Shown here: positions 24,901 to 39,700 of the stretch, one piece after another | Layout of the letters: every line of letters starts with the position of its first letter | Numbering within the stretch: position 1 is the stretch's first letter | DNA from: Astropecten irregularis | Taxonomy: Eukaryota; Echinodermata; Asteroidea; Paxillosida; Astropectinidae | DNA length: 64,000 nt | Assembly (NCBI GenBank): GCA_963971285.1 | Contig: OZ020244.1 | Span: 23,808,001 to 23,872,000, forward strand | Direction: 5' to 3' | Made by a program: the position numbers and the translations under genes | Notes under the pieces: model-generated | What the model saw: only the letters and a program-made list of their open reading frames with translations | The model's database searches: none | Told to the model about the DNA's origin: nothing

Positions 24901-27900
24901 ACGGGTACCACACTATTTTGAATCCAAGCCTCGGTTTGATTGCACTGCTTTGAATGCAGGATGGATGCACCCGGGCCGTGCATAAGGCCTATAAGGTCAA
25001 GCCTCAATACAGAGTCAATACATTTGTTTTGATTTATTGAACTTGCATTAAGCATATGCCCTTGTCAACTGGATCCCGCTAGGAAAAACAAACAGGCATC
25101 TCCCTACAATCAACATGGAGACTATTTCAGGACAATCGGAGGAAGGGGATGTCATTCTTCCATGATGTGAATTAAAGTGATACAATCCCGTACAACAGAT
25201 TGTGAACACATGGTAGCCATTGGCAGCCTTGCCAAACTGCCAAACGCTGAACGCAACTATAACTATCGTCATTTGAATGCTGCCAATGTGAAAATCCCTT
25301 AACAAATTATCATGACAGGCCATAATGTTCTTGCAGCTGCATTTCTTACAGATTTCGAGCATTAAAATGGGAAGCAGAAGCACTGCAGACATTAAACATG
25401 TGACAACATGATTAAATGCGTCATCATTTGCAGCCAATTATACAAGCAAGGAAGTGACACAAACAGAGTATCTACGCCTACGTAAGCCATTTACTTAAAG
25501 GTAGTATCATACTTTGTTTTTTATCGAAGAACAGATTCATGGGCAAAAATATCAAGACAGATACAGTAACAGTCATTTGTGAAAATTTCAGTCCCATACG
25601 GTGCCCACTTTTTGAGAAAACGGTGAAAAACAGCCACAGTATTTCTTAAGTCTTTTCTCTTTTATTTTTGATCTTTTAAAAGACCAAAAAGATTTTCGGT
25701 CGTTGTTTTACTGATTATTGGATAAATACACAATTTCAGGCGGAAATGTTTTCACCTTATGTTTCTACCAACACCATCTTCATACCCTGTAAGTACATTA
25801 ACCTGTGAACATTTCTGTTTTGGTTTCTTACGAAAGTATGATACTACCTTTAATACACAGGGTACCAGCATTGTCTTCTAGTTCTTTACGTTTTGGAATT
25901 GAAACCAAAACTTAAAACAGAGAAAAGCCTGCCTTTTGCATGTACAGCAGAAATGAAGCATGGCGTGCTTATCTTTTTGTCTGAGTTCATGTCCTTTGTT
26001 TTATTATCCTCTTGGCTACATTCCCATAATAATAAGCTGCATAAATTGTCATAATAATTAACAGTGCTAAACCTTTATTAAGGGTTTTATTCACAAGTCT
26101 TGCAAATAGAAACAAACTATGACAAATGTACATGACGTGTGGGCATTAATGGACTAAATGTATTTTATACATAATGAGCAAAAATTATGTTGAATGAACA
26201 GTCAATTCTGCAACGAACCATAGACTTATTTCCATGTAATCTACAACAATATGTTAAACAAGTACTTGAGCAGCAAAGGTTTGGTATAGGTATCACTTGT
26301 AAAAATCATTTTGGTGACGCGGTTTGACATTTAAAATGCACTCGGTCATGTGCTGAAATTGCAAATTCACCACATTATTTGGTTTCCTTCAAATATTCCA
26401 ATACTAGCTCGATGCCAATGATGTAACTTAGGTTTTTGTTTAAGTTGCATGGTACCAGCACTCTGAATTTAATGAAAGCTGAAGGTAGCATGGACATCTC
26501 ACATTTAACAAGCACCATGAGATATGTAAACTTGGGCGAAATGAGAAAAAAAAACATCGGGGTAAACACAGCATGTGTAGTTTAACAACGTTTTATAATT
26601 ATTGCGTTACCAGGTAGGTTTAAGCATTCGCAGGAAGTTAATGAGCAAGCAACTATTAAGTTGGCATTATATACTGGTACATGTAAGCGACAGGTGATAC
26701 ATGATTTGTAAATGATTAATGACCGTAGCCAGATGAAGGGGGGACAGACCGTAAATCGGGCTCTTTCACACAATCTAATGTCTCTTTCTGATTTCTAATT
26801 TTTTATTTCTGGGGGGAGATAAGTTTTAGAGTTTATCTGGGGCAGCCTGTAAAACCAGAAAAGAAGTTACTGAACATGCTGCAAAGAGTATACCAGGAAA
26901 TAAACCAGGGGACCGATTTCACTAACGCTTTGCGATCATCGATAAAGCCCAAATCCATCGGTAAACGGAAAATCGATCACTAAGTTGCGTAGCAATTCTC
27001 TGTTAAGCGATGGATTTGGGCTTCAGCAATGATCGCAAAGTATTAGTGAAATCGGCCCCAGGAGCAGTTGGGTCACTGTGTGAATGCTCAGCTTGTCCGG
27101 GATTCAACAAGTGGGTCAGAAAGAGACATCGTGTGAAAGAACCTTCTCCCCTGAACTTACTCTGTATCTTCTTTGGAGGTACATGTACATGTAACTTTCT
27201 CGGTTCGTCCTCCTCGTCGCTGGAGTGGAGTTCCACTCCAATGGCCTGGCCGATCACATGGGCTGTGAGGATCAGACGGACGAACGGTCATAGGGCAAAG
27301 ATGGAGAGGAAGATGGCACCCAGGGGGAGTGGAGCGTATTAAGAAATGGTCAGGCAATCGTTTGGATGTCAGGATGCACATTATCACACATGAATGTTTT
27401 AGCCATGCAAACAAAAATATAAAAAAAGGGAAACAGAAAAGTGAGAAAACAAAAACCAAAATAAAAAATGGCAGCCATGTTACCGGGGTGAATGGGGTAT
27501 AGAATTAATTCAACAGCCATTTTGGTCTGGTTCCCTGTGTGCTCCTTGTTGAGAAGTTACGTTTGTTGGTTACGTTTTTGAGCCACATACTGTTGACAGA
27601 AACTTAGTTTTGTATGATGAGTTTCTGATCATCATCATACAAGGGTTTACACCTTGGCGGCCATCTTAGACTTTGATCGCAACTTCAAAACAGGGCACGC
27701 ATACGCACTTTTCGAAGTGTAAACCCGTGTATTTGCCTGCAATGCCATTAAAACATCGGAGAGAATGTTTTGGAAATCACACAAGTTGAACAAAATGGCC
27801 GCTGCATTAATTAAAAAAAAAAACACTTCTGTTACACCAAAACAATGCAAGCAAGTTTGAACCCAACACTGTCTAGTCAAAGATGGCTGGACTGGTCTAG

Positions 27901-30900
27901 TTCACTTTCTGGAACTGACCCACAACTTCCCACAAGTAGTATGGTTGTGTGCACAGTGTCCACACACAACCAATGGCCAACCTGGAATTGATTTAATATC
28001 TATTTCGTTCTTGGATGACATATTGGACGTCAACCAATTTTGTAACTAGACTGCTTTATTGGACCAACTTGCGCTGCAAAGCTTTTTCGGGAGTGTGGGA
28101 TCTCAAAAGGCACAACCATGAAAATAAAAATGCAATGGAAAATAATTGATTGCAGAATGAGAAAATTCAATCACACGCCATTATATTGCAGCATGATTCA
28201 CCACTGCACATCCTTATTCTGCAGAGGCCAGTTTACATAACTTGAAAACAAATCAAAACCACAGAAGATATCACTTTTGTTTTGTTTTTCTTCAGTGCAA
28301 AAAGTATTTGGATATTACAGTATCTTTAGCCTATATATATCATATAGATGATAGGCATGATACAACCAGTGAGTGCAAGATGTGTGTATTTGGAAGTAGC
28401 TACTGGGTGTGGGGTGTTGGGGGGAGGGGTGCATGGGAGAATAGCCCAGTGTGCAGGTGCGAGATATGGGCTATGGGATAGGTACCCCCGGTACATGTAT
28501 CTTGGATAGGATAGGGGAGCAGGGAGGGTGCCTTGGAGGAATAGGGTGGGGTTAGGGATCACTGGGTTGGGTTGTGAAGTGTGAGGTGGGTTGCAGGAAA
28601 TGGGTTTGGGTGTGGGATGGGGATCAGTTGGGGACGTGGGGTGGAGTGGACCATGGGAGTGTACAGTGTAGGGTGGGTTGGGAGGAATGGGTTGAAGGTT
28701 GTTGGTGCGGGGTACGGTGGAGGGAAAGATGTGGGGGTGCAGCAGGGTGCCTTGCAGAAATTAGGCTGGGTGTGAGATGTACTGGGAGTACAACTTAAGA
28801 CAGCACTTGAGACAGCTCAACTCATACACTTGGGAACTTCGATTTGAACACTATCACAACCAAGTGGTTAGAGTTTGGGCAGAAAAGACACAATCCTTGG
28901 TACATTTACGACTCAAGTTTTTTGCATCCCACTTTCAGTTTTCCCCTTATAAAGCAAAATGTACTTTTTAAAATAACTTCTCCTTTGAGGGCCATGGCCT
29001 GTACAGAGGACAGGTTGTGACAGAGATGTCTAGACAAAAAAAAAAAAAAAACAGGAACCAGGCAAAGAAAAGAAAAATCTGCAAATGCAGAAAATTAGTT
29101 CCAAACCAATCATCACCGCTAGTAACTTAGTACGTCTGTTATCAAAATCAAACTTGCTGTGTGAGTTAAGACCGATGTAAAAAAAAAAAAACCCGCAAGA
29201 CAGAAAATTTGCCACAAATTATGTCACAGTGAGATATTGCCACAGCTTTAAGGTCCAAAAATGGAACATTAATAAACAAGAAACTTAAGACAAGTTTAGT
29301 TCAGACTGTATACGGGAAGACAAACTTTCTTCACCATGTCCGGGTTGGAAATGTTTAACTTCTTTAAGCGTGCTAAGGATTACGTTTTCTTTTTTTGAGC
29401 AGAATCATTCTTCTGCATTTAAATGTGGAGTGCTGTGGTCTGGTGGGTCGTACTCAAGATCGTATGGTCAATTTTTATCATGATTATGGGTTCGAATCCA
29501 GCAATGGGCTAATGGTACTTGTGTCCTTGGGCAAGATGCTTTGTCACATTATTGCTCCTCTTCACCCAGGTGTAAATGGGTACCTATGTGAGGGTAGAGA
29601 TGGCTTTGTGTGTTTGATTAGCTCTGCACACTTTGCATGCAGCCAGGGGGCTTTACTCCCCTGGAGCTGAAATTGTTTCTTGAATGTAATGTAAATGGGC
29701 CTGATGAGCAGGGATAATCATAGTTTTGTGATACCTCTCTTGTGTAAGAATGCTATAAATGTCTAAATTATTAAATGGTTTGAAACCGACAACAATGAAT
29801 CCATATGCATGAACAAAATTCAATTTGGCACTGACTGCACACATTTTCCTAGCCCTGATAACATGATAGATCATTATCCAAACATCACATGATAAAACAT
29901 CAAAGATGGCCAGCTGGGTATTTACTGAGCATAGAAGCTCAACAATGGGTGCCATTATCTCCCATTGTATTATCACCAGACACAGTCGGATCTTCATTAG
30001 ACTGCTAAATGCAAAGAATAAGCCAAGGATTTGACAGTAATATCTCTGAAATCTGATTATCTGGACCAGTCTTTGTGTATAGAGTATAAACACAGTTACT
30101 ACTGCTGGGGGATTCTGGGGTTGAATTTGAGGAAGGTGAACAGTTTCATTTTAATCTGACTTGATATTACATAACTTTTTTTTTTGTCAATTTTTTTTTT
30201 CGTAATCATCTTTTTCTGATGTCTAGATCTGAAATGCTTTCAATGTTTACAGCAGTTTGTCAACTTCTACTCAGAAGCATTTGCAGTTGCACTGCCTTAT
30301 TACTTCATATAAAAAATGGAACAACTTGTTTCTGGTGCACGGCAGTTCTTGTGAAAGAATCAGAGATATGCTTTGATGCTGATGCTGGTTCTAGCTTGTC
30401 TATGCATAAGAACCAATGCTTGTTCTGTACACTGAATGTGTACTTGGATTTACTACATGTTGTTTGTACCACAAACTGGTCCCAAAACTACATATCATCT
30501 CATATCGAGGATGGTTAAAGGTAGTATCATACTTTGGTTTTCGTCAAAGAAATACAGATTCATGGACGAAAATATCAAGGAAGATACAATAACAGTCATC
30601 TGTGGAAATTTCAGTCCTATACGGTGCCCACCTTTTGGGAAAACAGTGAAAAAGGGCCACAGTATTTCTTAAGTCTTTTCTCTTTTATTTTTGATCAATA
30701 AAAGATCAAAAATAATTTTGGTCACTGCTTTTACTCTTTTCTGGATAAATACAGCATTTCAGGCAGAACACCTTTAACGGTATATTTCTGCCATCACCAT
30801 CTTTATACCCTGTAAGTTGTAGGTAAATCTGTGAAGATTTCTGTTTCGGCATGCTACCAAAGTATGATACTACCTTTAAAAAAAAAAAAAAACTAATTCA

Positions 30901-33900
30901 ATTTATTCATTTGTGATGTCATCACCTTGAACAGGTCATCCAAGACTGATCAATGAGAATAGACACAGCCTAATCATTACAACTGTGACTGAAGACTAAA
31001 AGACTCGATCCAAATGCAAATCACTGATGGAGAACCTAGCTGCTACTGCAAAATGACTGCCTTCTGTAAGAACCTCATTGTGTATCATGTGCATTCATTT
31101 GTAAAGCTGTAAATCTTGTAGAAAACAGAAGTCTAGTCATGTACAGTACTACAGACTGTACACAGATTAAATATTTATGATGGTTTATGCACAATCCTTG
31201 ATGTATGTATGGGTAATTCCTTTATTGAAATCAAGGCCGAAGGGAAAGTGTCCTTGGGTCTATGCCCACAGACAGTGCCCACACAACATGTATGGGGTTG
31301 GGGGCTTTTTCATCAACAACCTCTGTGGGGAAATTATCCTCCATTTCCTTTTCAATAACACTGTGGTTGCAGACTTGCAGTATTCATAAGTAAAGTTAGA
31401 AAGGGGGCACGATGATGGAATGATGACTAGAGCAGGCTAGTCAAAAAAGAGACCTTCTAGTACGAGAAGTGCGAACGAATTAAGAAGTGGGAAAGAACTG
31501 TACAAACGATTCTTACATGGTGTTTCCAAAAACCAATCCACAATCTGTACAATCTATAAAGTCTTGCAAGGCAAGGCCTGTTATGCTAAGTGTATAGAGC
31601 AGACTTCCGTAATTGTCATGTACAAACTATATGGTTATGTCCATGCTCGAGCCAAATTTGCGTGGGTCATTGATTTACATGCGTGAGTTTCACACAGAAA
31701 TGAAGGTTCAATGATACGATATGCTTAACTAATGAGCAATTCAAAGCACAAGTTTTGGTGATTTTTCGCCAGATGAGGAGTAATGGCGGCAGTGGTTCTT
31801 TGCTTTTGGAAATTGTTGATGTTCTACCTTTAAAAGGGGAAATATTTGAAAATGTTGAAATTAAACACAACTCCATTCTACTCCAAACTTAAGCCTAGGC
31901 CTGTATGATGTATGACATGTATTTTTTTCACTGCGCAGTTGATGAGCTTTCGGCTGTGATAAAAAGAAACACAATGGTGAAGATTCTCAACTACGTGCTT
32001 AAATTTTAAAAAGTGAACGGCAAGCTTCACGGTTTAACACTAAGTGTACGGGAAACTGTGCACCAAACTGGATTACATGAACAATGGGAAGGTGACGTCA
32101 CACACTCATGAACTTAACACACATGGAAATACTACTACTACTAATGATAATAACAACTGAGCAGCAGAACTGATGACACCGAAGTGCGATTGAAACACTT
32201 CCTGGTTACCGTGGTGTCTCAGTGTCTCCGTTTCCGAGACTTGTATATTTTACTGTACCTGGGCAGCTGGCAGAGCGAGATCTCACTGGTGTGTGGGAGT
32301 CAGATAAAGAACAAATAAAACAGCAACAAAAAGAATGTGATACATGTCATGTAAAAAAAAAAGAACCCAAAACAAAATTGATATTCTTATTATGCACCCA
32401 TGCATGCTGTGCTATGTATGCATATATGCGTGCTCGTGCATGTTATTATGTAAATGTACCTTCATGTAAGGTGATCAGTGACTTTTGACCTTACGTTCAA
32501 TCAACAGAAGCCACACCCACTGCCAACTCAAAAGCCACACCCCTCTGTTTGGATCATTTTCATCCATAAGATTGATTTAGTTATTCTGTATAAAAATGTA
32601 TGACAAACACAAAACCCATACTGTATTTAGTCTTCATGGATGTTAAGTGTAGTGTACCCATAACCAATGTCACACATGACTTGTATGCGCACATGGGGGC
32701 AAAATTGCTGTTGGGATGGAAAGATGTCCCCCATAAATTAAGTCCATATTTCTTGAATAAAAATCATCCTCTACAAACAGCAAGATGCATACAATAGACC
32801 TTTCTTTTGTTTACAAACATTGTCATGCTGGTTTAATGGCAACACTTATGGGCGGCCAAATGTTGCAAATCATTTTGTCTTCTTGACAGACGGCGTGACC
32901 AAATTCAACATAATTTGCAAACTTTCCATAGCTGTACAAATTCATACCATCATTACTTGTGTTGTTTCTATTACATTCAGCAATATCTTGAAATGTTTAT
33001 GAAACGTTGTGTTCAAACTGTGGTAATTTTTGTATGCCTGGCTTTGATGGCTCTCCATAGTTTCCGCCATCTTGGTTGGCAAAAACTTGGGCTGTGACGT
33101 TGCCAAAGAAAGGTCTATATGCCTACCCACCATGACACACCCAGCCACATACACGTGTAGCTTTATAAAAAAAAAAGCCAGTGAACATGATGTACATGTA
33201 TTACACTGAATCAACATGTAAAACTAGAAAACTACACATGTACAATGGCCCATAACTACACCCCCTGTATCACAAAATACATTTTATGTACATGTAAGTT
33301 GTTGTTTTTGTTGTTTTTCAAAGTCCTAAAAGAACGTAGACAGTGTCTTGTGATGCGAGTGCTTAATTTGAAATCCTGCTTCAACCACAATATGCTAGAG
33401 GTTCATGGGAAATCATTAATCATCACAACGTCTTTCGGATGTCAATATCGACTGTAGGTCATCATCAACTTACGGTTTTGTTTCAGTTTTGCATGCAAAG
33501 GGATGAAATTCAAATCTGCTTGGCACGTAAATCTGACTAAGCACAGTAAACATCTGCTTAGCACTCAAAGGATACCGCCCAAAATCTCATGTGAAATATA
33601 TTGTCGAAAACTGGTTCTCGGCTGATTTTGGCTAAGCATGAAAATTCACCGAGCAATGTTTTCCTGCCGAATCAGCGTCATGAAAATGTGACCCAGGTTG
33701 CTGGGCCGGATTACGGGGAGTAAACAAAATTGAACTTGTCCTCTAAAAAACATGTGTAATAGTCTAACCATAGTAATCACAATCAATGTTGCCATGGAGA
33801 CACTATAAAACCTCTCATCAATTGCCATGACGATGAACATACAAGGAGTCTAGTGCAATAACAGTAGGATTGACGTATCAATATCTCATTACGGTATACA

Positions 33901-36722
33901 ATGTGTATACATGTATAAATAATTATACATTATGTAGAAAAGCAAAATGTGGTTTGGACGCTAATGAATAATTCACTGTAAGATTTTCCCAAAATAGATA
34001 GTAATAAAGCGCATTCTCCTATGAATATGAATAATTGATGAGTGATTTAGGAAGTATTTCGGAGCCATTACACGTATCATTAATCATCTTCCATCCTTAA
34101 AAAAAAATCCTAATTAAATACAACACAAACGGTTGATGACTGTAATATTGGCCGACTAGCAAATTCTCTTGGGACAATACATCTTTCTACGGCATGAACT
34201 TTCAATTTCACAAATCTTTACCAAAAATGTATTTCTCAGATTAGAGTTTTGACTTAAATTGTTTTTCCTTACTTTCATGCCAACCATCTGCGCTGATATG
34301 ATCTGCGTATGATCAGGGACAATACATCTGATATTAAGAGACTCAACGCAAGGCTAGGACCCTCACTAGGTTCTGGCAATGAGAGCAGCCGTCATCCCAC
34401 GTAATCAACAAACACAACCATAAAAAGCTCCCCATCCCGTATAACGCAGACGGAGTTCTCATTACCAGGAAGCCCTGACACGGAGAGCTACGCTGCCTCA
34501 TGTTCAAAATTAAAAAAATCTGGCTATCTCTTTTACCAGTCCAACCTTCACCATCATAACCATTATCGGGCCAAGCACAAGACAATAATTTTTATATCTG
34601 CTTCAATACTATGAACTTCTGGGAAAAAAAAAAGAGAAAAATTGCAAAACAATACAGCACTGGCTGTTTCTGTAAGGAGCCTCAAAATTGTTCAATTGTG
34701 ATCCGAGGCTCCATCTCCTACAAGAACGTACATCTGTACGTCCTCTTTATTCTTACCAGGCAGCGGTTTGACCTTCTTGTGAATTTCTGCTAACGCTCGG
34801 AGATGGATCTTGTGTTCCTCCTGCAGCAAAAGATAAAAACAAGAGCAGACACATGCAAATCAGTCTTCCACATGTTTTCATTTTATAACCATCTGAGAAT
34901 TGGTTTTACTTTCTCACATTCAGAGGAGAGATGGAGGGAGGAGGGGGAGGGGGAAGGAGGGGGGGTTCATCCCCTTCAGAAGATCAGGGGTCGATTTCAC
35001 AAAGCCCTACGATCGATCGTAACTCAAGTTGCGAAGGATAACCCATTGTAGGGCCTATATACGTAGGGTTGAAATGCATCATAAGCGATTAGGCCTATGA
35101 TACTATTGATAGTAAGTTTTATGAGTTTGGTGAAATCATAGAGGAAGGAAAATCCTCTAAGGTGAAATCAAACTCAGGTCCTGGCCGTGTAATGCTGAAT
35201 ACATATCAATGCTATACCGTCATACCGTTATAGAAAATGACATTCAAGTTATGTACCTGTACATCAAATCATTGAATTATTTCCTGATGAGAGGCTGAGC
35301 TTGTTTAAATATTAAATTAAATCCATGATTTATTTTGCCTTCGTGCCACTAATGATTGCCTTGATTGTCCCCAGTCACTGCCAACAGCAGGTCTCCCTGG
35401 TCATTGCCTTGGTGTCTCTGGCCATTGCCCTCAAGTCAATGCCTTAGCCCTTTTAATGTACATGGACAGACATCACTTTAGTTTCTCTCATGCATAGCAC
35501 AAGTCCCTTGCAATGGGAAACTTGCCATACTGATGAACAAAACAAATTTGCTGGATCTTCAGTGCATCTCAAAAACTATGATGTAATAGGCCTACATAAG
35601 TATGAGGGTCAGTGTTTTGTACCATTTCATGCTTGTTCACAAATTAATATATAGGGCCTATCAAGTAAACATCTCACATGTGAGGATTATTTTCTTAAAT
35701 TAAGAAACTGGATATTAACATAATTCCAAGAGCACTACACTTGCCAGGGTACATGTATATATTGTGAATTCAATGCACATCATTTTTTTTATTTGTTTGT
35801 TTAGAACTAAGGCTCTTATTCTAATACCTGTATGTACAGGTACGCATACAGTCACTGATTGAGTCTTTCGCATCAATGTAGTGGCATACAAGTAAAGTTC
35901 AAGTGTAACATCCCTTAAAACTAGATCCCCAACTGAGGAAAGCACCCATAGGGTTTGCGCTGTCAACATTTCCTGGATCATGTGGATTCGCTGCATGTGC
36001 AATGCTGTTTTATATGGTACTTCCCAATACACCCACACACATGTGCGACCATGCACTACTCTAGCCACAGTCTGTGCAGCTCCATTGTGTCCATAACAAT
36101 GCATTGTTTACTTAAAAACTTATATACATGTAATATGTATAATACACCAATAACTAGTGCAGTCCATACATGTACAGTGTCCATGAAGTTATTTATAAAT
36201 ACATGTAGGCCTATATACATGTACTTCTAACAAAAACACTGTGCAACATGTAATGTCTGTCTGGCTAGACAAACAGCTAAAGCAATCAACACTGTGTACA
36301 TGCCACAATACACCACCACATTCTTAATCTGTTCACATTCTTAATCTTTTCAGTCAAGTCCAATAAAACTAAATTGCATTACACTACATGTACATGTTAT
36401 GTATCTACATGGTATTAAGCTATTAACTTTCTGTACACACTCCATCCTAAATAGATTTGGATTCAATTACATGTCAAAACAAACTACCTGCAATTAATTT
36501 TGGATGTGAGCGCTTTGTTACTAGTACATATTGTGCTGTATCTCTATGCCATCAGGGGAACGCTGTACACAAACTACACCTGCAGCGTGCAGGCTCAGTG
36601 ATGTGTGAATGCTATTTAAAGCTGTACGCATGAATGAAATTCACACTGCATGACATCATAGAGCTAGAGGAAGGTTCCTTCCTAGCTCCATGATGTAACT
36701 ATCAGGGCCCTTTTCCAAACCT

Positions 36723-36765
<43 letters not shown>

Positions 36766-39700
36766 ATTTCTTGAGTAAATTTTAAAATAACGGGTATCAA
36801 AATAGAGACTTTTGGCTGTGGTTCGGAAGTAGATTCTCTGGTTTGAAAGGGAAAACGGAGGTTCAGCTTCAGTGAAAACCCACAACCTCTATTTTCAGCA
36901 TATGGATGACGGAGCCGGAGCCGAGGTTTGAAAAAGGGCCCAGGAGTGTGTACATATTATGGACATGGATGTCTCATGGTACGGATGGGGTGCACTTGGT
37001 CCTGTTACCTAGACACTGTATGTCACATGTACAGTAGGCCTGTACATACATGTACACAGGAATACATGTACAATACATATACATAAATAACATGCATGCA
37101 TGATTAATCAAGTGCTAAAGAAATTCATTGGCCAATTATACTTTACCACATAAGACTAACCCCATTGAAAGCCCTTTGCTGTAGTTTTTATCCACATTCC
37201 TCTGGATTAACCAATTAGACCTTTCACCTAATTTGTCCTAAAGGTGTCGTGTGCACATGTGCCAGTTGTATGCCTCTGAGCGTGCTCCAAAATTAGGTAA
37301 CATTCAAAAACATACATTAAAATTCCTTCAACAACCTTAAAAATTACTTCTTTTCACTAAGAAAGAATAATATTTTTCTAATTAAAGACATTTCTTAAGT
37401 ACAATATTTCATTAACCATTTTGAAAATTCCAAGTTTTGATAATAAAAAAATCCGTAGACTCAGGTGAAGGTAGTCATTTTTATTGATGTCCGTCCCTCA
37501 CACCCAAACATTTTCTTACAAAAAAAACCCAAAATAGACAAATTCTTGCTTACGGATTCCATGAAATAGATTCTATGCAGAGCAGTGCCCGTAAGCACAA
37601 AAATAAGCTGTAACAGATTCCATGAAATTGGGCCCAAGGATCTACATGTGAAAAAGAGCAAAGCATTCATCTTGAACATAATTTACATCTCATAATTTTA
37701 TATTTACATGTAATTCATTTCACTTTCATTTCACTGATTTCCAGTTCACTGGTCATCAGCTATTGAAACTGATTTGGTGGTGTTTTTCTCTTTTATGAAT
37801 ACCAGCATACCACATGCTGTAACTCACATATGAACCTGCATGAGATGTGTTCCACATGTATGGCTCTGCCACTGCATTACTCAACACTTGGGTTTTCCAA
37901 ATGGCTGCCTCGGCCTGTAGGCCACATTACATGTACTGTACTGGAATACTTCTACAATTACAAGTAAAAGGCTACACGAAAAATGGACAAACATGTACAT
38001 ACAAAATGTACACAACTGCACATTACTACATTCTATAGTTGTTGGATAGAGATTAGAGAGTGTTCTGTCCCCATTTTGTTTTTGTCAACATAAATCTATT
38101 TGTAAATTAGCTGGATGTAAAGCTTCAACAAGAATCGTTTTTATTGTTCCTCAAACTCTAGAGGCATTTTCAGTTTTTCACACTATATCCGAAATCCTGG
38201 TTTTGGAATCGGATCGATTCCTGAGATTTGTTTCAACCCTTTTCACTCTTGGAAAGTTTCCACCCTGAGCCAACCCGGGTAGGACGGCGGAACCGGATCA
38301 AATCTCAACCCTGGTAGGGAGCAGGGTTGAAAATCTCAACCCAGTTCCAAACTGCATTTTTTGCTGTGATGCGTGTCGTATGAACCGGTTCACCAAAAAC
38401 GTAGTGTGAATGTTGCGTCTCTTCTATCCGGTTAAAAAACGTCTATCCGGGCCCGGGTTGGTTTCAACACAGATTCAAAAGGTGATGAGGTCTTAGGCCT
38501 ACTATGCCTACCATGTGTGTACACATTTGTGTGTTCACTGCTTGTGCACAAAATTTGAACATGTTATACCACAATATATGAGACATCTCACTGGTCAAAA
38601 CCTGGTCACATGCTGTTGTACATGAGCTGATATATACAGTATTTCCACTTTACATGTACATGTAAACTTGATCTCCATTACATGTACAAAACTAGTAAAA
38701 CTACCATTTCATTAAATGTATTCCTCTACAAAATATGTACTGTTTCCACTGCTTTATACTGTTCTAGTTGTCATACATGTACATGCACTAGAGATAAAAA
38801 AAAAAAAAAAAAAACAATGGGTTGATTGGGTTGAGTGGGAATTTTTTGCAGGTACATTTACCTTGTGAAGCTGCACAGCAGCGGGTAGGGAACAATTAAT
38901 ATGATGTTTCCGTTTCCGTTTTGGTTTAACTATTTTAGTATGGTATTGGCCACCATTGAATGCTTATAATGTTGAGGGGTATACATACATGGGTGTACAT
39001 GTACAATTTGTACATATATCACCTGAATGAGCAAACAGAATAAATTTCACAAATGAAGGTATAGATATCCATAACTAATGAATTGCATAACTGTTCAAAT
39101 TCACATATCTGTATGACAATGCCAATATTAACCCACATGTACACAAGCAGTGTACAGTGTACATGTAAGTCCAGCAAAACCTAGACTAGAGCTGTATTTG
39201 AGACATGACACTGCATAATGAGCAAATCAGAGATGCCAAGTTCAAAATTTTTTCATGAGTGAGATTTTCATGACGCGGCGTCTCAGCACGCGCACATGCG
39301 CGAAAGTGAGGGAGCAGCGCAACCAAGGGGGGAAGGGGGTGTTCCCCCTCCAATCTGCCCATGGTAGGGAGCTTTTTCAATTTTTAGCTCTTAATGGTGC
39401 GATCTGGTGCATACTTAAGTGACCTTTTTCTCTCTTTTTTTTATTTATTTTGAAAAACAAAAGGGAAACAATGCAAATAATGCTACTTTTTTTCTTTTTT
39501 TTCCTTGTCGGGTCCCGATGCATGAGAAATATGGGTGTCATGCGTGAGACCGTAAGACGGACCCTAAATGCGTGAGTCTCACGCACAATGCGTGAGACTT
39601 GGTAGCTCTGGCAAATACATGTAAGTGGATTCCTCTAATATTTCTTTGGAAACTTTGGAAACATGCTTAAATACTGCGGTGTCGGACACAAGTGGCCCCC

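Larger units (their letters stand above)
23871..27160. other. Intron 4 of the SH3-FAM107 gene
   Basis: About 3.3 kb with a host repeat lacking an insertion (24851-24972), a family A MITE (25495-25853) and a palindromic MITE (26907-27060) about 100 bp from exon 4. No extra exon is recognised. Confidence 0.6.
27263..34756. other. Intron 3 of the SH3-FAM107 gene
   Basis: About 7.5 kb. It holds a G-rich degenerate tract (28390-28790), a SINE (29412-29690), a family A MITE (30516-30879) and many short A- or T-runs. A weak TIR-like pair near 33500-33700 (GATGAAATTC... and ...CATGAAAATGTGACCC) may be a decayed MITE. No exon is recognised. Confidence 0.55.

Noticed and set aside
25048..25437. 129-codon minus-strand open frame with a hydrophobic stretch
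   Set aside because: Lies in intron 4, lacks splice or family support and has an ordinary AT-rich composition.
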